DNA of 64,000 nt, taken from Myxococcales bacterium (lineage in GTDB: Bacteria > Myxococcota_A > Polyangia > Polyangiales > Ga0077539). Below are positions 44,192 through 52,025 of this stretch, in pieces. Position numbers and translations under genes: made by a program. Position 1 is the stretch's first letter. Each line of letters starts with the position of its first letter. Location of the stretch: positions 132,589 to 196,588 of the forward strand of contig JAAFIF010000004.1 in NCBI GenBank assembly GCA_013298625.1, written 5' to 3'. Under the pieces are notes generated by a model. It was not told where the DNA came from. It saw nothing but the letters and a program-made list of their open reading frames with translations, and did no database searches.

Positions 44192-44213
44192 CTCGTTCAG
44201 ACGTCTGAACGAG
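44192..44213. terminator. 22-bp perfect palindrome, left end of haem locus
   Basis: CTCGTTCAGAC followed directly by its reverse complement. It lies between two convergent genes: immediately after the stop of the unknown helical protein and 15 nt after the stop of the HmuY-like gene read from the right. An identical copy is at 53053-53074, again 15 nt after a haem-gene stop. It could fold into a 9-bp hairpin with a 4-nt loop; no U-run follows, so it may be a transcript-end hairpin, an operator or a boundary element. Confidence 0.7.
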
Positions 44214-44228
44214 ACAAAGTGAGTCGAT

Positions 44229-44879
44229 TCAACGAGTTGCGGGCGCCTCGCCCCACTGAACGGTGAGCACTCCAGGGCTGCCGGCGCTGTCGTAGTAGCG
44301 GCGCCAGCGAAAGCGAAGCGTGCGTCCTTCGCTGGTGCGGATCAGGTACGTGCGGTCCTTGGGCGAGAGCGTGTGGTTCTCGCTGTTGTAGTCGAACCAC
44401 CCGTCGCCTTGCGCGCTGAGGGCGTAGTCGGGATCGGTGTTGGCGTCGTCGCCGTCGGGCTGATCCGAGAGCCACTGCAGCCCTTCGCGCGGGCGCGCGT
44501 CGTCGAAGGCGACGTTGTCGAGGATGGCGACGGTGACGCCCGCTGAGCCGCTCGAGCCGCCGTTGGTCATCGCTTTGAATCGGTTGAACGCGACGTCCCA
44601 GCCCTCCATGCGCTCGTCGGCCATGGCGAGTCGATCGAGGTCGACGTAGATCCAAGCGCGGTTGTCTTGCGCGTCGACGACGGACTCGAGGTGATCGCCG
44701 GTCGCGCGGGTCTGCACTCTTCCGGCGACGGTCGCGCTGGCTTCGACAGCGGCATCGGTGTTGGCGTTGGCGTTGGCGTCGGCGTCGGCGTCGCGCGGCG
44801 CAGCGTTGGTGGGTCGAAGGTCTGGCGCGCACGCAGAGAGGGCGAGCGCAGTGAGCACGAGCGTAGAGCGTAGAGTCAT
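44229..44879 (-). CDS. HmuY-like haem-binding lipoprotein (1)
   Basis: A 216-residue exported lipoprotein: signal peptide with lipobox LSAC (Cys17 from the ATG at 44879), an Asp/Ala/Asn repeat spacer, then a beta-rich domain with the HmuY layout (RAWIYVDLDRL, WDVAFNRFKAMTNGGSSGSAGV, FDYNSENHTLSPKDRTYLIRT, RTLRFRWRRYYDSAGSPGVLTV). In Porphyromonas HmuY captures haem and hands it to a TonB-dependent receptor, using two His. Here a His is present in ENHT; the second ligand is uncertain. It is the last gene of the leftward haem operon, 22 nt after the receptor. A GTG three codons earlier is possible. Confidence 0.78.
   Translation of the reverse strand: MTLRSTLVLTALALSACAPDLRPTNAAPRDADADANANANTDAAVEASATVAGRVQTRATGDHLESVVDAQDNRAWIYVDLDRLAMADERMEGWDVAFNRFKAMTNGGSSGSAGVTVAILDNVAFDDARPREGLQWLSDQPDGDDANTDPDYALSAQGDGWFDYNSENHTLSPKDRTYLIRTSEGRTLRFRWRRYYDSAGSPGVLTVQWGEAPATR
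44760..44789. repeat. Hexanucleotide repeat in the HmuY-1 spacer
   Basis: Five tandem GTYGGC units (three GTTGGC, two GTCGGC) on the plus strand. They encode the alternating Asp/Asn-Ala spacer behind the lipid anchor of HmuY-1. Copy-number change would lengthen or shorten the spacer without shifting the frame. Confidence 0.75.
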
Positions 44880-44901
44880 TGGCGGCACCGAGGGCTTTCT
44901 T

Positions 44902-46797
44902 CTATGGGGTTGCGTAGCGAAGGGCGGCCCCGCCGTAGAACGTGCGGGGTTGAACGGGCAGGTAGCGGGCGTCGCCGGCGTCGGTGAGGTTGTCGGCGCC
45001 GGCGAAGAGCTGGAGCCATCGGCGAAAGGTCCACGCGACCCTGGCGTCGATGGAGGCGTACGCGGGCATCTCGATGGCGCCGGTGGCTGGGTAGAACGGG
45101 CGCGGTCCGACGATGGCCGCGCGCGTCGAGGCCTCGACGCCGGTCTCGATGTGCCGCGCGGTGAGCGCGAGCGTGGCGCGGTGCAGGGCGCGGCCTTCGA
45201 GCGGGCGCGCGAGCGTTTGATCCTCGGTGGCGGTGAGCGTGTAGCTAGCGTCGACGGTGAGCCACGAGGTGGCGCGGACGCGGGCCGAGGACTCGACGCC
45301 CATGGTCCACGCGCGGGCGATGTTCTGATAGCTGAAGAGCTGCGCGTCGCCCGAGCGCGCCGCGTCGCTGACGGCGCTGATGAGGTCCTCGAGGTCGTTG
45401 CGAAACAGGTTGCACGAGAGCGTCACGCGGCTGTGCGGGCGCAGCTCGAGGCCGAGGTCGACCGAGCGAGAGCGCTCGGGGCGAAGGGCGGGGTTTCCTG
45501 CGACGACGTAGCCTGCGCTGCTGTTCTCGAAGAGCAGGTTGAGCTCTTGAAAGCTGGGCGCGCGAAAGCCCCAGCCGTAGCTGAGCCTGAGCGACAGCGC
45601 GCGGTGCGGGTCGAAGCGCGCTTGCAGCTTGGGGGTGGGGGCGAGGCCGAACTGCGAGTCGACGTCGAGGCGCGCTCCGGGGATCAGCGACAGCCTGGGT
45701 GCGCGAAGCAGCGTGAGCTCGTCTTGGTAGTAGATCGCCAGGCGAGCGCGCTGCGCGGTCTGGCCCATGAGCCGATCGGACTGCTGCCACTCGAACATCC
45801 CGTCGAGGCCGACGGAGATGGCGCGGTCGGGGCTGATGGCGAGGTCGAGCTGCGCGTCCGCTTGCGCGACGATGTTGCGGTTGTCCTGCGATTGATCGAG
45901 CGCGTCGCCGCCGCGCTGATCGCGCAAGAACTGATCGCGGTAATAGCTCAGCCACAGCGAAGCGCGCACGCGCGAGCGGCGCTGCGGACCCCACCGGTAG
46001 CTCATCGAGAGCGGAACGCTGATCGTCTCGGTGCGGTTGAACCGGTCGAGCACCGCGCCGCCCGCGCCGCTGTCGATCGCGCGCTGGTCGCGAAAGAAGT
46101 ACTCGACGCCGGTGGCGACGAGCCACGCTGGGTCTGGCCTCCACTCGGCGCGCGCCGCGGCGCTGAGAGCGTCGAACGCGGCGCCCGTGGTGGCGAGGTC
46201 CGAGGGGTCGAGGTCGAACGCGTTGCGGCGGTGATAACCGGCGACGGCGGTGACGGCGACCGGTCCGCGGGTGGTGGCGCCGCGCGCGCTCGCGTCGACA
46301 GAGTCGAAGGATCCGTAGCGGCCGCGCAGCTCGGCCTCCCACGCTCTGCGCGTACGTCGAGGGATGATGTTGACGACGGCGCCGAGCGCGTCGGAGCCGT
46401 AGAGCGCAGAGCTCGGGCCGCGGACGATCTCGACGCGCTCGATGTCTTCGGTGAGAAACCGGGTGAGGTCGACCGCGCCGTTGACGCGGCCGGCGACGCG
46501 TTGGCCGTCGACGAGGACGAGCGCGTACTGAGGGTCGAGGCCCTGCACGCGCAGGCTCGCGCCGAAGGCGGACGAGCGTTGAACGTCGAGCGAGCCGTGC
46601 TCTTCGAGGACGCCGGCGAGGTTCTCTGCGCCGCTCGCTTCGATCTCGGCGCGCGAGATGACCTCGGTTTGCACTGTGCTTTCACCGGGGTTGCGCTCGG
46701 TGCGGGTCGCGGTGACGACGACGCCTTCGGGCTCCGAGCGCTGCGCGTGCGCGTTGGTGCTCGCGATGGCGATGGCGATGGCGATGCGCGCCCTCAT
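44902..46797 (-). CDS. TonB-dependent haem receptor
   Basis: A 631-residue outer-membrane receptor: signal peptide (1-19, cut after NAHA), TonB-box region EGVVVTATR at 25-32, plug domain (about 40-150 with VLVDGQRVAG, VEIVRGPSSALYGSDALGAVVNII) and a 22-strand barrel. It carries the haem-receptor FRAP motif (411-414) and an NPNL-like NPAL (435-438), but no His lies between them, where classical HemR/HmuR receptors place a haem ligand. The last residues are RYATP rather than an aromatic end. The start overlaps the metalloprotease stop by four bases. Haem as cargo is inferred from the HmuY and HmuTUVS neighbours. Confidence 0.88.
   Translation of the reverse strand: MRARIAIAIAIASTNAHAQRSEPEGVVVTATRTERNPGESTVQTEVISRAEIEASGAENLAGVLEEHGSLDVQRSSAFGASLRVQGLDPQYALVLVDGQRVAGRVNGAVDLTRFLTEDIERVEIVRGPSSALYGSDALGAVVNIIPRRTRRAWEAELRGRYGSFDSVDASARGATTRGPVAVTAVAGYHRRNAFDLDPSDLATTGAAFDALSAAARAEWRPDPAWLVATGVEYFFRDQRAIDSGAGGAVLDRFNRTETISVPLSMSYRWGPQRRSRVRASLWLSYYRDQFLRDQRGGDALDQSQDNRNIVAQADAQLDLAISPDRAISVGLDGMFEWQQSDRLMGQTAQRARLAIYYQDELTLLRAPRLSLIPGARLDVDSQFGLAPTPKLQARFDPHRALSLRLSYGWGFRAPSFQELNLLFENSSAGYVVAGNPALRPERSRSVDLGLELRPHSRVTLSCNLFRNDLEDLISAVSDAARSGDAQLFSYQNIARAWTMGVESSARVRATSWLTVDASYTLTATEDQTLARPLEGRALHRATLALTARHIETGVEASTRAAIVGPRPFYPATGAIEMPAYASIDARVAWTFRRWLQLFAGADNLTDAGDARYLPVQPRTFYGGAALRYATP
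46763..46786. repeat. (GCGATG)4 repeat in the receptor signal peptide
   Basis: Four perfect GCGATG units on the plus strand, encoding alternating Ile-Ala in the hydrophobic core of the signal peptide of the TonB-dependent receptor. Slippage would stay in frame but change signal-peptide length. Confidence 0.8.
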
Positions 46798-48290
46798 CGA
46801 AAGCGCCTCGCGACGAGGGCGGAGTACAGCGCCGCGAGCAAGAGCAGCGCGCGCGCGGCGTTCGACGTGCGGGCCGGGGTGGCGTCGCAGCCTGCGGGGG
46901 GCGCGGGCTGTTGTGGTGGGGCGCTTCCTGCGTCGGCTCCAGCATCGGGCGCAAAGGTGGGGGGCTCGCACTCGCGCCGACCGTGGTCTTGCGCGCAGAG
47001 CGTGAGGATGGCGCTCGGGCCCTCGGCGTTGCCGTTGACGGCCACGAGCAGCAGGCGCTCGGCGTTGTGTGCGTCGAGGGTCAGCGACGCGAGCGGCCGT
47101 TGCGTGACCGAGTCGATGCGGCCGCCGCGGATGGGGGCGACGAGCAGCGCGGTGTTGGCGGTGTTGGACGCGGGGTCGACGGCGACGACGAGCGAGGTCA
47201 GCGCGGGGGGAGCGTCGATGGCGAACACTCGAAACGAGCTGCGAAAGAGCCGCAGGACGCTGGTGTGTCGTCCGAGGGCGAGGGCGGTGCGGGCGACGGG
47301 GCGGAGCTGCGCTCCTTGGGCGGGACCGCGCGCGGGGTCGCTGAGCGTCGCGGTGAAGAGGCACCAGCTCGCGAAGTGGTTGAACTCGTCGACGAACGAG
47401 CGGTCGCGCGCGCGCAGGACGTCGCGGTAGTCGACGAGCCACGAGGGGGCGTCGGCGCGGTCGCGGCGGGCGAGCAGCGCCTCGACGATCGAGTCTCCGT
47501 GCCGCTGACCCTGGTGCAAAAACCACAGCGAAACGCCGTACGAAAACGAGTCTGCTGGTCCCGAGGGCTCGACGTCGAGCGAGCGATCCGTGGCCGAGAG
47601 GTAGGGAGCCGAGAGGCGTTCGAGGTCGTCGAGCGAGGGGTCGAAGCGCTCGGTGGCCCACACGGCGGTGCCCTCGGCGAGCGTGGCGGAGTCGGCGCTG
47701 CGGTACGCGGCTTGGGTCGAGTGAAACAGCTCGTGCGACGCGACGGTGCGCACGGCTACGGCGAGCGACGGGTAGCTGTAGCCGTTGAAGTCGTTGTCTT
47801 GCAGCATGTGGCCGCGGCAGCGCCAGGGGGCTGCGGGGTCGCACGCGTCGCTGCGAAACGCGCCGTCGCCGCGGCCGTTGAAGTCCACGAGGTAGACGTC
47901 GAAGCGGCCGTCGCCGCCGTTGTCTGCGAGCGTCGCGTCCGAGAGCGGCGAGCGAAAGCGCATCGCGCTCGCTTCGAAGGCGAGGACGCGCTGGTACGTC
48001 TCGCTCACGAGCGCGACATAGTCGGGCCAACCGTCGCCGTCGGCGTCCGTCGCGGGCACGGCGTTGCGTCCGTCGCGCGTGAAGTGAACGACCACCGTCG
48101 CGCCCTCGGGCGCGTACCGCTCGACGCGCTCTGCGGGGTCGAAGGACGGCGGCAGCGCTCCGGCGTCGGGGGTGGGGCGCACCTCGGCGACAGCGCGCTC
48201 GGTCGCGGGCGCGCATCGAGGGAGGGCGAGCGCGAGCGCGCATCGAGGGAGGGCGAGCGCGAGCGCGGCGGCGATGGCCCAGCGCTTCAT
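46794..48290 (-). CDS. Exported HExxH zinc metalloprotease, MXAN_6640-like
   Basis: A 498-residue exported protein. The signal region contains a duplicated lipobox-like ALALPRC (Cys17 and Cys26). The domain with DGDGWPDYVALV, FDVYLVDFNGRGDGAF and the zinc site His186-Glu-Leu-Phe-His190 followed by Glu206 (AEGTAVWATE) is a gluzincin-type metalloprotease like the MXAN_6640 family. A beta-rich domain follows (about 340-440), and the C-terminus (Cys468, then a hydrophobic helix, then ARRFR) resembles a MYXO-CTERM surface-anchoring tail. It overlaps both neighbours by four bases. By position it probably attacks haem proteins so that HmuY can bind the haem; this is inference. Confidence 0.82.
   Translation of the reverse strand: MKRWAIAAALALALPRCALALALPRCAPATERAVAEVRPTPDAGALPPSFDPAERVERYAPEGATVVVHFTRDGRNAVPATDADGDGWPDYVALVSETYQRVLAFEASAMRFRSPLSDATLADNGGDGRFDVYLVDFNGRGDGAFRSDACDPAAPWRCRGHMLQDNDFNGYSYPSLAVAVRTVASHELFHSTQAAYRSADSATLAEGTAVWATERFDPSLDDLERLSAPYLSATDRSLDVEPSGPADSFSYGVSLWFLHQGQRHGDSIVEALLARRDRADAPSWLVDYRDVLRARDRSFVDEFNHFASWCLFTATLSDPARGPAQGAQLRPVARTALALGRHTSVLRLFRSSFRVFAIDAPPALTSLVVAVDPASNTANTALLVAPIRGGRIDSVTQRPLASLTLDAHNAERLLLVAVNGNAEGPSAILTLCAQDHGRRECEPPTFAPDAGADAGSAPPQQPAPPAGCDATPARTSNAARALLLLAALYSALVARRFR
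48211..48264. repeat. Two tandem 27-bp copies in the metalloprotease signal region
   Basis: A 27-bp unit at 48211-48237 is repeated exactly at 48238-48264. It is in frame and duplicates nine residues containing ALALPRC, giving two lipobox-like cysteines and a longer hydrophobic core. It looks like a recent slippage or duplication. Confidence 0.9.
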
Positions 48291-49180
48291 CGCAGAAAGC
48301 TCCAGCGAAGGCGCAGGACCGCGGCGTTGTTGGGGGTCGAGACCATGCCGGTCTCGTCGCACTCGCGCTGCTTGTCGGGGTCGTAGTAGCTCTCGACCGT
48401 GAGCTTGACCGCGCGTCCGTCGCGCAAGCGCGCGACGAAGATCGCGTGGGTCATTTGCAGGCACCCCGCGTAGGTCCAGTAGGGGGCGAGGATCGTCGCG
48501 GGGCCGTTGATCCCCGAGCGGTCGTCGACGAACTGGCAGGTCCCGTCGAAGTAGCGCTCTTCGCCGAGCGCGAGGTCTGCGACGGCGGTGACCGAAGCCC
48601 AGTCGGCGCTCGATGCGCGCGCCCCGAGGACGCACGAGGGGCCCGAGACGCCGCTGTTCAAGCGGATGACGAAGCGTCGCAGCGCGATGTCCCACTCGGT
48701 CGAGCGGAGGGCGTCTTCGTCGGTGAGCTCGAGCTTGCGAAGCCCGTCGCTGGTGAACCGCGCGTACACATAGCTCTGCGTCACCGCTGCGCCGCCGGCG
48801 CGTGCGTCGATGATCGAGCGAAACTCCCCGCCCGCGAGGGGCTCGTTGGTGATGGCGCTGGCGTTGACCACGGTGAGGTAGCGCAGGCGCATCGCGGACT
48901 CGTCCGCGCAGGGGACAGCGCGGGCTGCGCACACGGGCGCGTCCGGCGCGTCGGTGGCTGGGTTGGGCGCGTCCGTCACGGCGGCGTCGTCGAGCGTTGG
49001 CGCGCGATCGGGCATCGATGCGCTCGCGTCGACGTTTGCGTTGGCGTTGGCATCGACGGCGCTGCTGCGCGCGTCCGCGTCGAGCGCGTCCGGCGCTGCT
49101 GGTGAAGGCGCGCAGGCGGCGCAGAGCAGCGTGAGCGCGAGGGCGGTCCGCGAAGACGAAGGGGATGGTGCGAGGTTCAT
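48287..49180 (-). CDS. HmuY-like haem-binding lipoprotein (2)
   Basis: A 297-residue lipoprotein, first gene of the leftward haem operon. Signal peptide with lipobox CAAC (Cys23), an unusually long Asp/Ala/Pro/Asn spacer (about 24-80), then a beta-rich domain with four or more Cys: AMRLRYLTVVNASAITNEPL, SYVYARFTSDGLRKLEL, TEWDIALRRFVIRLNSGVSGPSC, VFDG-like FDGTCQFVDD, and a last strand NNAAVLRLRWSFLR. The TEWDIALRR...RLNSG segment is equivalent to WDVAFNRF..TNGG of HmuY-1. Extra Cys suggest disulfides. It overlaps the metalloprotease start by four bases (ATGA). Confidence 0.75.
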   Translation of the reverse strand: MNLAPSPSSSRTALALTLLCAACAPSPAAPDALDADARSSAVDANANANVDASASMPDRAPTLDDAAVTDAPNPATDAPDAPVCAARAVPCADESAMRLRYLTVVNASAITNEPLAGGEFRSIIDARAGGAAVTQSYVYARFTSDGLRKLELTDEDALRSTEWDIALRRFVIRLNSGVSGPSCVLGARASSADWASVTAVADLALGEERYFDGTCQFVDDRSGINGPATILAPYWTYAGCLQMTHAIFVARLRDGRAVKLTVESYYDPDKQRECDETGMVSTPNNAAVLRLRWSFLR

Positions 49181-49241
49181 CAGAAGGGCTCCGTGTGAGG
49201 GGTGTTGCGCGAGGTGGCGCGTTGACGGAGATACCTAATAG

Positions 49242-49256
49242 TGATACTGACTCTCA
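49242..49256. promoter_or_regulatory. Fur-like box in the divergent haem promoter
   Basis: TGATACTGACTCTCA fits the 7-1-7 Fur-family core TGATAAT-N-ATTATCA at 11 of 14 positions. It lies in the 84-nt gap between the two divergent haem operons, a locally AT-rich patch in a GC-rich region. A TTGACG at 49222-49227 (plus strand) and a TTGAGA just left of 49259 (minus strand) are candidate -35 elements, so one repressor could control both directions. Confidence 0.55.
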
Positions 49257-49264
49257 AAATCTAG

Positions 49265-50155
49265 ATGAATCAATCATCAGTGTTTTCGCTGACATCCCCA
49301 GGTGTCTCGCGCCGCAGACTGCTGTCGTTTGGCGCCCTCGCGTTGCTCGGCTGCCGTCGCGTCGCGGCCTCGAGCGCAGAGCGAATCGTGAGCGCCGGCG
49401 CGGCGGTGACCGAGACCCTCTTCGCGCTCGGCGCGGGCTCGCGCGTGGTGGGCGTGGACAGCTCGAGCGCGCAGCGCAGCGAGGGGGCGCGGATCACCGA
49501 GGTGGGCTACGTGCGGCAGCTCTCGGCCGAAGGCGTGCTCTCGCTCTCGCCCACGCTGTTGCTCGCGAGCCACGAGGCGGGGCCGCCGGCGACCCTCGCG
49601 CGCCTGCGCGAGAGCGGCGTGACCGTGGTCGTCCTGCCCGAAGCGCGCACGAGGCCGTCGGCGATCGAGCGGGTGCGCTTGATCGGGGCGGCGACCGCGC
49701 GGGTGCCCGAGGCGACGCAGCTGATCGCGCGGATGAACCGAGCGCTCGACGCAGCTCACCCAGTGCGCGGCGCGCGGCGCCGGGTGCTCTTCGTGTACGC
49801 GCGCGGCGCGGGGACGCTCAACGTCGCGGGAACGCAAACCGCGGCGGACGCGATGCTCTCGCTCGCGGGCGCGGCGAACGCGGTGACCGACTACGAGGGC
49901 TATCGACCGCTGACGGCCGAGGCCCTGGTGCGAGCGCAGCCGGACGTGCTGCTCTTCACCGAGCGAGGGCTGCAGTCGGTGGGCGGCGTCGAGGGCGCCG
50001 CGCGATTGCCGGGCGTCGCCCTGTGCAACGCGGGGCGAACGCGGGCGGTGATCGCCATGGACGACGCGTTGCTCTTGAGCTTCGGGCCGCGGATCGGCGA
50101 GGCCGTCGACGGGCTGGCGCGGCTGATCGAGCGCAGCCCGACGAGCGTCACGTGA
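49265..50155 (+). CDS. hmuT: Haem ABC transporter substrate-binding protein
   Basis: A 296-residue periplasmic class III binding protein. The N-terminus has a twin-arginine-like SRRRLLSFG followed by lipobox LLGC (Cys30), so it may be a Tat-exported lipoprotein. Two lobes joined by one long helix carry IVSAGAAVTETLFALGAGSRVVGVD and LLLASHEAGP, TLNVAGTQTAADAMLSLAGAANAVTDYEGYRPLTAEAL, QPDVLLFTERGL. The GTQTAADAM.....N.....Y..L..E.L pattern is typical of HmuT/HutB. It overlaps the permease gene by four bases (GTGA). Confidence 0.88.
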   Translation: MNQSSVFSLTSPGVSRRRLLSFGALALLGCRRVAASSAERIVSAGAAVTETLFALGAGSRVVGVDSSSAQRSEGARITEVGYVRQLSAEGVLSLSPTLLLASHEAGPPATLARLRESGVTVVVLPEARTRPSAIERVRLIGAATARVPEATQLIARMNRALDAAHPVRGARRRVLFVYARGAGTLNVAGTQTAADAMLSLAGAANAVTDYEGYRPLTAEALVRAQPDVLLFTERGLQSVGGVEGAARLPGVALCNAGRTRAVIAMDDALLLSFGPRIGEAVDGLARLIERSPTSVT

Positions 50156-51183
50156 GCGCCGAGCGAGCGTATCTGTCGCGGCGGTCGACCTGGTCGATGC
50201 TGCTGCTCACGCTGGTCGCTTCGGCGATGGTGGCAACGGCGCTGGGCGCGTACGTGATCGATGCTGGGCGGCTCGGTCGCGCGCTGGCCGCGGGGCTCGG
50301 GGCGCCGGTGAGCGCGCGGGCGGCGGACGTGTCGGTGCTGTGGACGCTGCGCGTTCCGAGGGTGGCGTTGGGGGCGATGGTGGGCTCGGCGCTGGCGATG
50401 GCAGGCGCGCTGCTGCAGGGCGCGCTGCGCAATCCGCTGGCGGATCCTGGGATCATCGGCGCGTCGAGCGGTGCTGCGCTCGCGGCGGCCGCGGTGATGG
50501 TGCTGCTGCCCGCGGCGGCGGGCGCGGGCGGCGGATCGCTGCTGGTGGTCGCGGCGTTCGGCGGCGCGGTGCTCGCGGTGCTCGCCGTGCTCGCGCTCAG
50601 CCGCGGAGCGAAGAGCTCGTCCGCCCTCGTGCTCGCAGGGGTCGCGGTCAACGCGCTGTGCGGCGCTCTCACGGGGCTGTTGACGGTGCTCGCGGACGAC
50701 GGGCAGCTGCGCGCGCTGTCGTTCTGGACGCTCGGAAGCCTCGGCAACGCAGGGTCGGTCTCGCTGTGGCTCGTGGCCGCGGCGCTCGCGCCGGTGTGGC
50801 TGCTCGCTGTGCGAACGAGCGACGCGCTCGACGCCCTGTCGTTGGGAGAGTTCTCGGCGATGACGCTGGGCGTGGACGCGGCGCGCACGCGACGATCGGT
50901 GATCGCGCTCGCTGCGTTGGCCGTGGGCGTGTCCGTGAGCACCTGCGGCGTCCTGTCGTTCGTGGGCCTGGTCGCGCCGCACCTCGTGCGAATGATCGCA
51001 GGACCGACGCATCGAACGTTGCTCCCCGCTTCGGCGCTGTGCGGCGCTGCGCTGGTGGTGCTCTCGGACGCCGCGGCGAGGACCGTGGCGCAGCCGGTCG
51101 AGCTTCCGCTCGGGGTGATCACGGCGCTCGTGGGCGCGCCGATGTTTCTGTGGCTGCTGTGGCGCGGGCGAGGTGAGCCATGA
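50152..51183 (+). CDS. hmuU: Haem ABC transporter permease, FecCD family
   Basis: A 343-residue inner-membrane permease with about nine or ten helices. The FecCD signatures are LRVPRVALGAMVGSALAMAG, GALLQGALRNPLADPGIIGASSGAALAAA, LAGVAVNALCGALTGLL, WTLGSLG and the coupling-helix region SFVGLVAPHLVRMIAGPTHR. It moves haem from HmuT into the cytoplasm together with HmuV. GTG start coupled to hmuT; four-base overlap with hmuV. Confidence 0.92.
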   Translation: MSAERAYLSRRSTWSMLLLTLVASAMVATALGAYVIDAGRLGRALAAGLGAPVSARAADVSVLWTLRVPRVALGAMVGSALAMAGALLQGALRNPLADPGIIGASSGAALAAAAVMVLLPAAAGAGGGSLLVVAAFGGAVLAVLAVLALSRGAKSSSALVLAGVAVNALCGALTGLLTVLADDGQLRALSFWTLGSLGNAGSVSLWLVAAALAPVWLLAVRTSDALDALSLGEFSAMTLGVDAARTRRSVIALAALAVGVSVSTCGVLSFVGLVAPHLVRMIAGPTHRTLLPASALCGAALVVLSDAAARTVAQPVELPLGVITALVGAPMFLWLLWRGRGEP

Positions 51184-52025
51184 TCGCGCTCGAACAGGTG
51201 ACCGTCGCGCGCGGCGGACGCGTCGCGCTCGGGCCGATCGACCTGCGCGTGCGTCGCGGGCGCATCACCGCGATCATCGGCCCCAGCGGCGCAGGAAAGA
51301 GCACGCTCATCGCCGCCCTCGCCGGCGCCCCCATCACGAGCGGCGCGGTCCTGTGCGACGGCGTCGCGCTCGCGTCGCGCGCTCCGCGCGAGTGGGCTCG
51401 GACGCGGGCCGTACTCGCGCAGAGCGCAGAGCGTCCCTTCGCCTTCGCGCTCTCGGACTTCGTCGCGCTCGGTCGCCTGCCGCACGGCGATCGCGAGCAC
51501 CCTCGGGCGCGCGAGATCGTCGAGCGCTCGATGCGCTGGGCCGGGCTCGATCCCGGGCGCTTCGCGCAGCGCACGGTCGACACGCTCTCGGGCGGAGAGC
51601 TGCAGCGCGCTCAGCTCGCGCGGGTGCGCGCGCAGCTGCACGGAGAGGGCCCGCGGTGGCTCTTGCTCGACGAGCCGACGACGCACTTGGACTTGCCGCT
51701 GCAGCACGCGTTGCTCGAGCGCTGCGCGTCGCTGCGAGACGAGGGCGTCGGCGTGGTGCTGGTCCTGCACGAGCTGTCGCTGGCCCTGCAGTGGGCGGAC
51801 GAGCTGCTGTTGCTGCGCGGCGGGCGGGCGCTGGCGCAGCGCGCGGCGAGCGAGGTCACGAGCGAGGACCTCACGGAGTGCTTCGGGGCTCGGCTCGCGG
51901 TCGTGCGCGACGCGGCGAGCGGGCTGTCGATGGTGACCGTCGCGCGTGGTGCGTCGACGGCGGCGGCGAACCCGCAGAGACAACAAGGAGAGACCCATGA
52001 CGACAGAAGCGATGATCACCGGTGA
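51180..52025 (+). CDS. hmuV: Haem ABC transporter ATP-binding protein
   Basis: A 281-residue ATPase with Walker A GPSGAGKST (34-42), signature LSGGE (136-140), Walker B LLLDEPTTHLD (161-171) and the switch His in LVLHELSLAL. The HmuV/FecE-like helical segment with ALGRLPHG is present. It powers haem import with HmuU. The 3' end overlaps the HmuS start by 29 nt in another frame; the last 25 residues are polar and probably dispensable. Confidence 0.93.
   Translation: MIALEQVTVARGGRVALGPIDLRVRRGRITAIIGPSGAGKSTLIAALAGAPITSGAVLCDGVALASRAPREWARTRAVLAQSAERPFAFALSDFVALGRLPHGDREHPRAREIVERSMRWAGLDPGRFAQRTVDTLSGGELQRAQLARVRAQLHGEGPRWLLLDEPTTHLDLPLQHALLERCASLRDEGVGVVLVLHELSLALQWADELLLLRGGRALAQRAASEVTSEDLTECFGARLAVVRDAASGLSMVTVARGASTAAANPQRQQGETHDDRSDDHR

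Noticed and set aside
44758..47430. An 890-codon plus-strand frame across the receptor gene
   Set aside because: Shadow frame; the minus strand encodes a complete TonB-dependent receptor with plug and barrel motifs.
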